Made by a program: the position numbers and the translations under genes. A stretch of DNA of 64,000 nt, taken from positions 186,001-250,000 of the forward strand of contig JASANE010011638.1 in assembly GCA_030248225.1 (NCBI GenBank). Direction: 5' to 3'. A model generated the notes under the pieces. The model saw only the letters and a program-made list of their open reading frames with translations. It searched no databases and was not told the DNA's origin. This stretch comes from Trileptium ribeirensis (taxonomy: Eukaryota > Nematoda > Enoplea > Enoplida > Thoracostomopsidae). Each line of letters begins with the position of its first letter. Within the stretch, counting starts at the first letter, position 1. Below, piece after piece: positions 23,288-35,940 of the stretch.

Positions 23288-24240
23288 GGATTTATAATGC
23301 GCCAATCTCAGTGAAAAATAAGCAAAACAGCAGATATAACACAAGTGAGGGTAATATTATATCATATTGTATCGTCTATTCCAGGAAATAGGAAAGTTTT
23401 TAATCGAGATTTAAATTTTGCAATTGATATACTAGGATCACGGAGGCTTGATGGCAGGTTATTCCATGCAAGTGGTGCAAGGGAGCCGAGACTGTTACTG
23501 CTCGAAAGGTCGATGTTGAGTATGCGACAGGCCGCTACGCGTGGCAGCACTGATAGTTTGACCATATCGGAGATATATGACGGTGCGCCGGTAGATATGG
23601 CATTGAAGAGAATGATGAGCATTTTGTACTGTATCCGCTTTTCAACAGGTAGCCAGTGGAGTCGTCGGAAAATCGGAGTAATGTATTCGCGTCCGCTTGT
23701 TTGTGACACTATCCGGGCTGCATTGTGGAACAGACTTCGCAGTGGAACGACATGATACAAAGACATACTGCATTACAGTAGCCTACTCGAGACATGACAA
23801 ATGCTCGGACCACGCATTTTGCTGTCTGTTCGTCAAATCGTCGCCGCATTCGGCTAATTTCGCGAAGATGCCATGTGCAGCCCCGCGAGAGAGCAGTTAT
23901 GTGACGGTCGAAACATAGTTGACTGTCAAGCACCACACCCAGGATCTTTACATAGTCCGACAGTTGTATTACGGCATTATCAATGTGCAGACATGGCTTT
24001 CATGTGTCTTTGCGGCTGAAGTACATTAGTTCGGTTTTGAATCATTTAATTTAAGCTTATTGTTATAAAACCAATTTCGAAGAACGGCAAATAGGCGTTG
24101 AAGTATACTTATGACTTAGGTTAAATCTTTGGGGACAAAGTCTTTGTAAATTTAGATGTCATCTGCGTAGCAGTGTACGTAAAGCCGGCCGCTGCGATTA
24201 GCTCGACGACAGGCACTGTATAGGAACAGCCATGGAACAA
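23288..24240 (-). mobile_element. 5'-truncated L2/CR1-like LINE
   Basis: Minus-strand translation gives the reverse transcriptase active-site stretch VHCYADDI followed by a stop at 24152-24154. Then come KLNDSKTELMYFSRKD, ILGVVLDSQL and CVVRAFVMSRVGYCNA. After a frame change near 23760 it continues with TPIFRRLHWLPVEKRIQYKM, NNLPSSLRD and FKSRLKTFLF. This is the order of the RT thumb and C-terminus in L2/CR1-group LINEs. The 3' end, GGCGCATTATAAATCC plus an (ATT)n tail, is typical of these LINEs. At least three in-frame stops and one frameshift make it dead. Confidence 0.85.
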
Positions 24241-24389
24241 AAATAGGAACAGCTGAAATCAACCAAATAAGTGCAGAAATTTACGGTGACCTTTATTAAA
24301 TGGTACGGTTAATTGCTAAAATTACGCTGTAATATCTCATGCATACGCATGCTCATAAAGGGGAGAGGGGCGATTATCTACCTCAAGCT

Positions 24390-24625
24390 CAGACCTCCTC
24401 GGGGGATCCCACCTGGGAGGTAGCCTGGAAGCGCCCCCCGCCCACACTCAGTTCTCGGCGAAGGCGAACGAAAAATTTTGGCATACAATTGGGAAAAACT
24501 TGCAAAAAGTAAGGAAAAATCAGTGAAATGAGTGCGAAAATATTTCGACAACTTGAGTCCCAAAAATTAAAAAAATTATCCCTCTCTGACGATCTCCCCG
24601 ACAGCCTGGTACCGCCCGGCTAAAA
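24390..24625 (+). repeat. Interspersed repeat, second copy of the 11765-11990 type
   Basis: Same design as 11765-11990: GC-rich start, A-rich core, and TCTCTGACGATCTCCCCGA near the end. Confidence 0.45.
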
Positions 24626-24951
24626 ACAACCCTCCGTGAGAATTTTAACCTAGTCCATATATATATAAAGATTAGGCTCTAAGATTAGAAAAAGAAACTC
24701 ACAAGAAAATTAATATAGGCTAGGCCTCAGGCCTGGGCTTAGTATGTGGCGAATAGCACATCTTAACTATTCATTTCTACTACAAACACATTCCAAGTGG
24801 AATTGATATTTAAACAAGAATCCCAATTGCTGACTGCAAGCCTTAACACGTAGGAAATTTATATTCAACTTAGTTACGCCGTAAAAATTTAAATGATTTC
24901 AACGCAGATATTAATGTGCCTTCGTATCCAACAATGAAATAGCTATATTAC

Positions 24952-25400
24952 TGTTAGGCGTCTCCCAGGTTATTAAGGGGTTTCCGGTCCAAACCCGCCC
25001 CAAAATTTACTAAAAACTCAGGGATTGGTCATAAAATTTCTTATTATATCCCTCCCCCCCTTTGATTCCTGTGTTTTCCTTTTCTCTCTTTTCTTCCTTG
25101 TTTTCGTGCTAATTTGCATAATTGACACTCATTTATTTTATTAGCTAACATGTGTTAGCTCTGTTTAATTTTAGTTTCATAAGTCTAGGTTCATCTTTGG
25201 TAGCGACAGGTGACTTTTGGAAACGAAAATAACTAACTTCCGGCTTTTTGAAAACGATACAACGGGCCTAACTGAATACATTACATTCTATTAGTTTTCG
25301 ACACATCGTTATCGGTGTATTGTTCTTGTCCGATAGTAATCACCTAGCTAGTCGGTCATCAATATTTTGAATTTAGTTACAAAATTTTGCGTTCTGTACG
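24952..25400 (+). repeat. LTR fragment, plus orientation
   Basis: It starts TGTTAGGCGTCTCCCAGG and continues with TTATTATATCCCTCCC, AATTTGCATAATTG and TTAGCTAACATGTGTTAGCT. These are the same blocks in the same order as the LTR-like sequences at 13.7-15.2 and 20.9-22.4 kb, but inverted. The right limit is unclear because similarity fades after about 25.3 kb. Confidence 0.5.
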
Positions 25401-28190
25401 ACCAGTTTTTTTTTATTCAATTGGTGTTCTTAAATTTCCAAAGATTTTATTATGGCTTATGGCTTTCAATGAGTGGATGCCAGTCATTAATTATACTCGT
25501 AAGAAAAGTTCACATTAATTATCTGTGTTCAAACTGGCTTAGACTTGTTACAAATCAATGATGAGTTGCAAAATCACTTCACAATTAGGTAGTTATTAAT
25601 TTTTCTTATTTGTATTATCTTTCCCATATAAAGCTGGAGCGAGCACGAGTGTAACCATAAACAATAACGTCCCTACCCTTAGAGTTCCAAAGCGAATTAC
25701 TGTAACTGAGAAGTACCCTGTGGAGTGAGTCCGGACGGAAGCACGTGAGTAGATCCTTGGGTGAATTCGGGAAGTGGGAGACCAAGTAATTAATTGGGAA
25801 CTAGAGAGAAGCTGCCAACTACTCAATAGTTATATGTAACAGGACCGTTCCGGTCCGTTACGTGCGTTTTTACATGATTTTGAAGACAAAATTGACTAGG
25901 AACACCTGAACTAACCCCAGAACCTAAGCCGAACAACGATCACCGAACCCTCATAGTCAGACTGGAGTATTTTAATCGATTCGTGGCAGAGTCACACGTT
26001 GCATGGTGTCACGGTCGTAATCGCTTTGTACATAATTTGTGCTTTGCTAACCTTTGTTGCCTAATTATGCTTATGACATGGTTTACTCTTATATGCAATT
26101 GCATGTTTTGTTTATGTTTATATAATGATTGCCTACCAACTTAAGCGGACACGTTTGAATTTGAAGGACTGGTTATTCCAGACACATTGGAGACGTAGCC
26201 TGAGAAAACTGAAATGACGATGGTAGCGATATTAATAGGACAGTAAATTTTTCTGGAACTCGACCAGCTGCCCACACGATTATGGCTTCAAAATCACGAC
26301 CGTCCGGGAATAGGAGGCCATCGATTGCCCGAGTTGAACTATTGGCTGGATAGTCGTTGTGAGCAAGAATATAAAATTTACCTAGGCTAAATAATATACG
26401 TAGCCGTGGTCGCGAATAACATATGTAGCAATGGTCACGAAAAGAACAGAAAACTGCAAGCCTAAATTAATGGAAAGTTAAGGGTACGGTAGTTTCGACT
26501 ATTTGGAAATGACGGCCGTCGGGCTCGTTTGTCGGTCCGTAGCCGTCTAATGGCTTGGATATCGGAAAAACGATCCGAATACTTTTCGATAGGGAATTTC
26601 ACGGGCTTCCGGATGAGGCCAAAATGGCTCTAGTCGTACAAGGATTTAACTTTAAATCGGAGGGGAAGACACGTTAAAACAGAATTAACAGCCGTTACTT
26701 ACGCTAAGTTTGGCTGTTGATAGTGGTCCGGGGTAGGGATAATTTATATCTATATATGTATATATATGTGTATCTATTTCGCTATCTGAGTTTAGCCCAA
26801 ATATTCGGGCATCTAACGAACCCAAGCATGTCTCGATCTGATGAGCCATCACGCTGCTCTACAAGATGTCCCACGGTTTTGCGACCATTTCATAATGCGT
26901 TACAAATTTTGACATAAAACCCTGTCGGTTTTGTACCTCCCCGTACCCGATTCTCGATCCTAAATGTGTACATGCGACCCCACATTCGACTCGCCTGATC
27001 TTGTTGAATACAACGATATACGGCGGGCCTCCGCCCGACTTGCCGTTATCCCGCGACAACTCGCCAAAGTGCCCACTGTTTGGCATAATGACTAACGGTG
27101 GGTACAAAATACCTGAAATTTCATTCACAACTCGAAAATGGGCAAATCGCCCCTCATTGTGTTCATCACGTCAAGACATCCCCGAATATACCCGCCGGGT
27201 TTCCGTCCTCCCACCCGTTAACTCAGGACAGCCATCGAAAGCGCCCCCGTCTTCGTCCAAACTCTCCTTTTGCAGCCGTTTTAACACTTTTTCGATTTTA
27301 ACACGCGGGACCGACGTGTCGTCCCTTATCTGAATTGCCTAGTCGTGGCGAGTCCAACGATGCCCGGCGGGCGTCGTTCAGCCCAGCCGTCAAGCCCGGA
27401 GAGCCCGCCAAAGTCCCCTATATTATTATACATGCGTCGACCCAAGTGGGTCTGGCCCCAGAACTGCGTATACCCCCTCGTGTTTGGTGTCATTCGGTCC
27501 CGTTTTTCGTCCTGGGAGCGAATTTGACCCCGCCCTGTCGAAATTACCACGGGGATCCCCTGTCCCACCTTTTCCCGTGTCCCGCTCTCTTTTCTCTCCT
27601 TTTTCGCTCTCTATTTCCATTTGTTGTTGTTTCGTTGTCTTTTTTCTGTCTTTCACCTCGACCGACCTCGCGGCCGCTGTTTGCGTTTGTTGTGGTTGTC
27701 GCGTGCGTCGTTCGTTCTCGACGCGTCCTCACCAACGCCGGATGTTTCGTCAAGGACAACAGAGGCCACCGAGAAGACAAACGAAACAACACCAAAAAAT
27801 ATATTCATATATATTTACATATATTTTATGTATAAAATTTCAATAAATTTAATAGTTTTATAAACATATAACATATAGTATATGGAGGTAGCGCTGGAAC
27901 GAAAGAAAGGGGGTATGTTTGGGGACCGGTAGTGGCCCCGGGACACCCGGCCAGGGGTGCCCGCCCGGTCAACGATCCCTCGGTGGATGCCCCGTCCTTG
28001 TTCCGCGTTAGGGCCCTGTCCGATGACCCACGCCCCCTGGGACGTTGCAAAGACGAAATAATAAGAGACTTCGCTCGACGTTCCGAACTGTCCGCACCAT
28101 CAAAGGCTGTGCTTTGTATCTCGCTAAAGCCGACCTTGCTGGGCGGCGCCCTGAGATGTCAAAAGACAGTGGCCAAAGAGATTAGCAGAT
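25400..28190. other. Start of gene-poor block with shifted composition
   Basis: From about 26 kb the sequence becomes noticeably richer in G+C than the rest of the window. 26.9-28.2 kb has several overlapping open frames on both strands (up to 166 codons), as expected from GC-rich noncoding DNA. None has a recognisable domain. TA-rich runs occur at 26745-26775 and 27800-27850. Confidence 0.45.
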
Positions 28191-28296
28191 GATGATGTTG
28201 ATTGGTGAGGCAAGGGCCGGATATGCCGATTAGTCGGATTACTAGATTGATCGCGATGTCCACGCGGGTTGCGTGGATGATTGATATTTGATTTTT

Positions 28297-28471
28297 TCGA
28301 TCCGATTTACTTTCTGGTCATAATGCTCAGCCTTACGTGTTTGATTTAAACGATGAGGAAGCGGTTGAGCAACTCAGAAACGAACAGATTGTAAACGTTG
28401 TCCCCAAACTGGATGTATTGTGGGAAATTATGCGTTTCGGGACAATTGCTGATAGAAGTGATAATCGTTGA
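28297..28471 (+). pseudogene. Short protein-like frame, unknown
   Basis: About 57 codons without a start codon read PYVFDLNDEEAVEQLR, NEQIVNVVPKLDVLWEIM and a stop. The amphipathic, acidic composition looks more protein-like than the surrounding frames. No family recognised. It may be a remnant of a larger coding sequence or chance. Confidence 0.25.
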
Positions 28472-31449
28472 CGACTTAGATGGTTGCTAATGTTTTAGTA
28501 ATTAATGTCCTGGGATCAATCTAAGCAACATCCGGCGTTAATGGGGTGATTGATGTAGCACTTCAATAAGTAAAGGCTCGGAAATTCGTACTTTTAGAAC
28601 ATATGGGAATTGAGGTCGCAGATGCTCAACTTCCGATTATTCGGAAAGTTCAAATTTAATGTCGGCAAGCTTAATTGAAGCCGACTCTCTCTAAGGACAA
28701 TGACGGCTTACGGTAGCTGTCAGTTTCAACCTTCCGGAAGTGGTTCCAATTGGACATCGAAGTTGAAGCTCGAAAAAGGTGGGCAGTGGACAGTCGTCGT
28801 CAATTGGATAGCGACAAAATCGCTATCTTCTAACACGGGCAAGAAATCCGAGGTTGGGTGTGACACTCGGAGAATACGAATCAGTTCGACTTCGGCAGCG
28901 CGGAGTTCGGTCGACTCTACTGACCGGCTCCGACGCCTTATTCGTTGTTCATTAGTTTTACGCGGTTGTCGCGTGAATTGCAGCTCGACTAGTCTCTATT
29001 TTTAGTTTATGTTTTGACGGCTTAGCCGCATTGGTTTACCCAGCGTTTCTGTTTAGAGACCTGAGGGGACTTAGTTCCCCCAAGGCCGAATTAGCGGCAG
29101 ATCAGTGTTCGGTTATAGACTGGTAGAGGTCCACTAAATTTCGTAGTCGACGGTAGCATAACACCCGTGTCCCTGTCGAGTCGATATTTTCTCGTCCGTC
29201 TTTTGGTAAACCCCCCTTCTCCCGGATCAGCTACACATAATATTTTTCTGGAATCTCTAACAAAGGTCGAGTTCCGATTCATGCGCTAGGAAAGGTTCTA
29301 GCCGAAGTGGTACTGGTTCCCCGTGGTCTTAGGTAGAACAAAAGCTCACTTTTTTCGGATGCAGTGGATCCACTTTTACATGGCTCAACAATATGAGTTA
29401 GGTATACAAAATTTTCCCTGAGACGACCACGGTTAAAGAAAAATTTTCTTGGTGGAATGGAACGATTTATGATTTTTTTGGCTTACTGTTTACCGGCTTG
29501 TTTCTTTCAAAGTTTGCAGCTTGATGAAGGTTCGGCGCCCATATGGCATTTGAGGCCGGACGCAGGTGTAATTTAGGGAACGAGGACCCGGGCCGTTGCT
29601 GGCCCGCTCTGCCCTCGGGGTAAATAGTCAAATTTACAATTGTTTGGGATTTATAAGAAGCTAAGTAAATTTGGGAAAATCAGGCCCGGCACGATGGCCG
29701 AGGGTAGGCTCGGGGTCAGTGTTAGTTTTGCAGCGACAAATTCTAAGACGGAATTACTTGAGTCTGAAATATCCTGCACATCAGTATTTGGTTCACGATT
29801 GGTAATGGCTCGATGATCACTTATATTTGTGACTATTATCACTATTGTTATTAGTATTATCCGATTTTTACAATTATTTGATTCACGGTTTATGACGACT
29901 TTATGATCAGTTTATATGGTTTTTATTTATACGCAACCTCGTACGCCAGGGTACAGGTTAGGGCCATGTTTTAAGTACCGAGTATGAAAGTGACCTCGAA
30001 AACTTTGTAGGCTGATGTGGGTAGAGTGTCTCATAAAAAGGGTCTCGACCGGTCAACGGCTGATCAAGCAATAAAACATTCACGCCCGCAGTCCCAGATC
30101 CGACCCGTGGGTTTGTACAATGTAGGTAGGGCTCAAATATACTCTAAACTTTAGTACGCTTAGGGAGATTGGCGAGTTGGGCGCAAAATACGCCTTCTGG
30201 CCAGCGCCCCTACCGTCTGAAAATTAACTCGATCTGAGGAAAACTTTGGCCTCAGATCGAGCAGGAGCAAAACCCCTGATTATTTTAGTAGCGACTTGAT
30301 CGCTGAGTTTTGATTCTTTTTCTTTTACGGCATGGTGACCCGTTAGGTCGTATGTATAGTGGGGTTCAGATTCAGATATTCGGGGTTTAGATTCCAATGC
30401 AGGTTCATATATATATGTGTTCCAGATTTTACTTCAGAGTTCTCTCTCTCTGCCCATTTAGTGTCAATCATTAGCACAAGGACTGAAGTCCTCGCTCGTC
30501 CTTATACCACGCCAACGCTCGTGAAATATCAAATTTACGAGCGTTGGTAGCGACTGCATATGATGGCAGCGCAGTACAACGCTGCAATGGCAGTGCATCA
30601 CACACAACAACAACAAAAGAAAAGAAAGACGACAGAGGAGAAAGAAAAGACACAAGAGAAAAGACGAGGAACACCAGAGCTAAGGCCATAGGACTAAGGA
30701 CTCGGGACGTAGAAAGGGTTAGGAGGTGGTCACGAAGGGACCGCCAAGGCCTGGAACTACAGGAATCCTGCCCTGTGGAGCCAGGGGCAGGCCCATCAAG
30801 CTTTTGTCTAGGAAAACATAAAAAAATGGTAGAAATACGGGTCAACTTTGAGCCTGCCCCGTGCCCCAGACAGAAACGACAAAAACGCCTCCAGATCGTA
30901 GGACATAGCTCTATTGTAGGAGAGTCCCAATTGCCAGTCAAGACGCCTGGGATGCTGAAGTTGACTGCTCGGGAGAACGCCAAGGATGGCTCAAAAGCGC
31001 CCCAACCGGTTTAGGTCGATGAAAGAGTAGGTAGGGGCGACCCTTCAAAGTACTCAGAATTGCCGTCCCGGCCGTCACAGCGTAGATTAGGACATTTTCC
31101 GCCACCAAAATCAGTTTCATCACCGTAAGGCTACCCCTCGCCAATTTTGAGGCTAGGGGGCAGCCCCAGCTTCGCTCAGATGATAACCTATATTTCTCCA
31201 TTACACATATGTATGTATATATATAGGATATTGATAGGGACGCGCTCGGTGAAGAGGGCATTAAGGCTAGATACGCTAGGGATTAGGGATTACTTTGAAT
31301 ATGATCAGTCGTTGGGAACGTCGTTGTTAGCCTTTAACGTAAGGATTGCCTTAGGGCGAAAAAACAATAGGAAAAGCTCAATAGTGACATAGGACACAAT
31401 TTTGTAGGACCTGGATAGTATCACGGACGGAGGTTTAGCACGGCCATTG

Positions 31450-31590
31450 CTCACCTGTTTGCTTTATGATTAACTTTTGTGCATAACCATGTATTGTGTT
31501 GTACCATATACAGTCGAACCAATATGACCATGCATTGATTTGTATCACATGAACCATTGTAACCTGGCATTGATTTATACCATACTCTGC
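31450..31590 (+). repeat. Short imperfect tandem repeat
   Basis: Three diverged units built on ACCATGCATTGATTTGTA-like words (near 31487, 31528 and 31565), about 40 bp apart. Confidence 0.45.
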
Positions 31591-31913
31591 TGACTTAGTA
31601 TTATAGTGATCTGACGTACTCCAGGAGTCCACGTTTTCTTGTGTGCAGTCCCTCACCTTTTTGAGCCAGACGAACGACCCCGACTTTCTCGCCCTCGCCG
31701 GACTGACCTGCGACCGAGCAAGCACGCCTCCTGTACTTTGCCCTAGTAGTGTAATTGAATTACGGTAACGCCGCGTGTTACCAAGAGCGAATTTGGACGT
31801 GCACCGGAACCCATTCTCCGACTCATAGCTAAGTTAATTGCTGCCGGCATAGGATGCCTCGGGAATGACAGACTCTGGCCCGGCTTTTTCCGGGATCTTA
31901 CTCGCTCGCGCCA

Positions 31914-31924
31914 CCCCCCCCCCC
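31914..31924 (+). repeat. C homopolymer run
   Basis: An uninterrupted run of 11 C, G-rich on the minus strand, within the gene-poor block. Confidence 0.9.
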
Positions 31925-34900
31925 GCCTGAGTGACGATTTACCTGCGGACCTGATAAGAAAGCGGAGACTACCGGCCCATCGCGACGTATAACCTGTTTT
32001 GTCACATACTCTCCGCGTTTGATATTCATGCCTGACTTGTACTATATGCAACCTAAAAATAAAATCTTGAGATTGACACACGGCGTCCTGCGTTGTTCAT
32101 CCCTTGGAGCAACACGAATGTCCGCTCGGACCGGTTAACCTTGCACGCCCTGGCTTGTGGGTGAGAATATCCCAAGCCTTGACGTGTACGGTTCACCTTC
32201 AAATGTTGATGTAGAAAGAGGAGAGAAATGCCGCGAGAGAATAATACACAAAGTTTTATAACGGAATCACGCTCAGAAACGGCACACTCAAATTTCGAGT
32301 AAAATTTACTAGGGAAATACTTCACCAATGCAAACACCCGTAAGCGATCATCAATGTATCACTAAGAGTATCCGACGTTAAACTTTCAGGGACTGTCAGA
32401 ACCCTGTGGGGGCTACAAAGGCTACAACGAATCAATAGGGTTAGAACCTTTGCAAAGCGAGATCAAGTTGAGACTCCTAGCAAAACTAAACTTTCGTTCA
32501 AATCTACTTTTACTGATAACGAACTAAACAACTTCCAGATAAGTTCATAATAGGGAATAACGGTCTGGCATCATGACCTGTGAGCAGGTGTCGATGTCAA
32601 CCTCCCTGGGGGACCTCAGAAATCATGCCGACATACTAGACACGTGCGCAACCAATCGGGCGGGGTCCGAACACACCTCGTGAAGCGCGCCTGCGGCTTG
32701 CTAAGCTCCATAGCTTCTTGGGTCTGACCAAGAAAAGTGTCAAAATCACAAAATTTACGGTCCACCCTTGAGGTTATGATAGCCGGGGTCGTATGGGCAT
32801 GGTGTTAGGAAGTTGCGCCATGCAGCTGCGTACCGTTATTACACCTATCTAAATACGTTGCTCAGACAAAATATTTACACGTTTAACATTTTCTTAACTC
32901 TTGCCGATTTGCCTAAACCTGGGTTGTTAAAATGAATTTAGTGTGCTGACGTTACCACGATTCGACGCAGCTCAGTGTATAAACAAATATAAGAAACACA
33001 CTGTCGTTTGTAATGTCTGTAGACGTTTACCGTCGGCTTCGCGTGTAGTTTCCTACCTATTCTGGGTGTTCAGGAAAGTTTTAATTCTGCGGTAAGTTTT
33101 CCTAATTGGTCGCAGGAGTCGTACTCACACAGTAATATGTTTGATACATTTATGGAATCGGCGAGTCACGCTAAGGTTTGCTTCTTCAATGCGTGTGTCA
33201 AACCTGAACGTGGGTCGTCGATAGGGGTTACGGATTTCAAACCCCTTCGAATATCTATCGCTAGTAGGGTCAGCAAATCACTTGGTCACATTGGGTTTGA
33301 TTTAGCGTTTATTGATGATTCAAAATCATATATGGACAAGAACATACTGTACGGGTGAATACAACGGATACAATGTCACTAGTATGGTGCGCTATTAGGA
33401 GAATGAGCAGGGTGACAAACGGGGTAAGTTGCGGAGTCATTGCCTTTTTCATGGAACTCTCACAGCTGAATCAAATTTCGGCGTAAACTACAAAGCCTTT
33501 TCTAACGACAGCTGCGCTTACCTTACTCATTAAAAATGGGTCAAATCAAAAGCAAATACCGGTAAGTAATACGGAGCGTGAATCGGTTAGTTATAAAAAG
33601 AGGCACCATTAAACTAACTACTCGCTCGGCACTACGATTGCTACTAGACTGTACTCCGACAAAACAACAGGTTCAGGTAAGCGAAAGGCGGTAAAATAAC
33701 AGGTACAAATGATGCATACGGGACAAAGCGTACAAAGTGGAATTTGCGGGTCGGGATCTTGCTCATCCTAATCACGGCTATGGTACATCATAAGCAAACA
33801 TTGGTAAATGCGGTAAATTAGCGATTGGATTAACATACGACAAAATGTTATAACAAATGAGTAACGGTACATGTCGGTATAACGATAAGTGTGGGAGGTA
33901 ATCCTCGGTGCGACTCTTAACTTTCTCTAGTGCGACAATGGTACGACCGTTCTTTTCCTACTCGCATACATACATACGTACGGTGACCATTAGTATGAGA
34001 TAAAATTTTCATCAGGTTGCACATATATAACCGGTTAATTTTGGGTCCAATTCTCTATAAAACCATTCCTCAAGCACGGTGACAAAACGGTAAAATTTGG
34101 CCTTAAATCGAGGCTCATTTGTGACCTAAATAACTACAAAAACGGACTTTTACGTGTCCATACACAAGAGCTAAAATAGTGCTAAACTAGGCCGGGTAGA
34201 ATTATCCTACGAGCGGTTTATGGGTTCCGGTAAATTGAGGTTGGGACCGAATTTTCTAACTTCTCAGCTTTTCCTGATCCAAAACTATTACAAAAATTTA
34301 ATACGTGGTGTACATTAACTGTACTTTACCAACACTAGGAAAAATAATATTTTATTTTGTTCGCCAAATTCACACAATTTTAAAAGACGCTGGATCGAGC
34401 CAGATCCAGGGAAAAGTGAGAAATCATTAACTCAAGAGGTAAATCGAGGTTGACTCTAAGCTTTCCTTCACGCTTAGCTCAGCGGAACAATATTCTATAT
34501 TCTTACCAAAAAGTACAGCGCTACTACGAGCAGTAAAGGAAAGAATTCCTAAAATCTAAACTCGGAAGTGCAACTTAGGGTATTTCGCGTCCTAATACGA
34601 GACAATTTTGGTAATGTTTGGTTTGGCATAGTTCGTAAACTTATTTAGCCTATTGCAGAGTTCCAAACGGACTCTTAATAACCTTACTAAAGAGTTGAAG
34701 GCGTAGCCTTGGCCTTCAACTTCCACGGCTACAATAAATGTATAAAATAATATGGTGTTCGGCGGTAATTCTATCAAAAGGTACTGCTCTAAACTGAATA
34801 CAGATCTAAGGTCTTACAAGTGCATTGTGTACTAAAGGGGTTTGTTCAATTTGGACCAAAAGATCGTACTAATTTGACGGTTTGCTTATCCGGGTCAACA

Positions 34901-35887
34901 AACGGTTAAGAATTTTATTGATTCGTCCTATGACAGGTTTCCTTGATCTATGGCAATAAACGATACGTTTAAACGTGCAAGTAGGCCATTACCGAAGTAA
35001 TGAGCCGTTTTGGGGCATTCCTAATTTCTACTAGTTCAAACGGGCTAACAAACTTAGCTTACTTAATTGATTTTCTGTACTAATTGGATATCTTAACTCA
35101 ATTCCTTAATGCGGAGGTCGTTCTAAAAAGATAGATTCGTTCATTATTGCTATCACGTCCAGGCACTCATGTGGACCAAGGGACAAGCTTGGGAGAGTCC
35201 CTACTTCACGGCACAATCAATAAATTCTCTGGGTTAAATTAACTGATGCCGAAAATAGATGCCGGCTATGCATTATCATTATAAAAATTTCATGCCAATT
35301 CAGGGCGTAGGGGCAGGGGTTAAAATTGCATTCAGGTACCTATAAATTTGGCTAAAACTAGAACTATACATGGCAATGCCTCGTAGGTCATCGGCACTAT
35401 CCTAAAAATACTGAATCTTAGGTTATTTTGACTTGAAAACGGCTCTCGAAAAGAGCTCTAATCGGTACTAAAATTGGATTAATATTCCTAGCGTTTCGTA
35501 CTTGACGAAACGGGTCAATAAGGGGCGGTCTCGGTTGACGAGACAACCGTAACAAATTTACTGAAATTCACTCTGTTTGTAACCTCAGATTGTTCGGGTT
35601 CCTAGATTCCGACCGAGATTTTGAGTCCAACTCGGTAGAGGCTGGGGAAAACCTATAATTTTCGATATCTCTCTAATTTGCCAGTCTTTTTCTGTGAAAT
35701 TTTGCACAGTGGCTGGGCTCGATATTTATCGATTTACTAGGACCGAGTCAACGGTCCTCACAAAAATTGATCCGTCGGGCCGGGACCCGATAGATCCTAT
35801 ATCGCGGCTAGCGACATCGTCAGCTTTGATACACAAAAAGTTTACTACTGCTACTACATTTACCAACTGGTAAATTTAATATTTTCC

Positions 35888-35940
35888 ATGCAGCGGCCGT
35901 ATATCGGAGATTCGAGTCTCCGACGGCTTTCTAGCTGCAT
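35888..35940. repeat. Nested 53-bp hairpin
   Basis: Three nested arms: ATGCAGC/GCTGCAT outside, GCCG/CGGC in the middle and TCGGAGA/TCTCCGA inside, with loop TTCGAG. Together they form the most elaborate single stem-loop in the gene-poor block. Confidence 0.7.

Noticed and set aside
23120..23344. Poly-Asn and poly-Ile frames
   Set aside because: Translation of the (AAT)n microsatellite.
27335..27863. Several overlapping long frames on both strands
   Set aside because: GC-rich, stop-poor noncoding sequence; all registers are open at once and none has a recognisable domain.
30471..31014. Opposed 156- and 170-codon frames
   Set aside because: The same stretch is open on both strands, with K/R/T-rich low complexity on one and S/F-rich on the other; no family match and no splice context.
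34592..34777. 61-codon minus-strand frame in the hairpin block
   Set aside because: Overlaps a 10-bp perfect hairpin and has no protein-like features.
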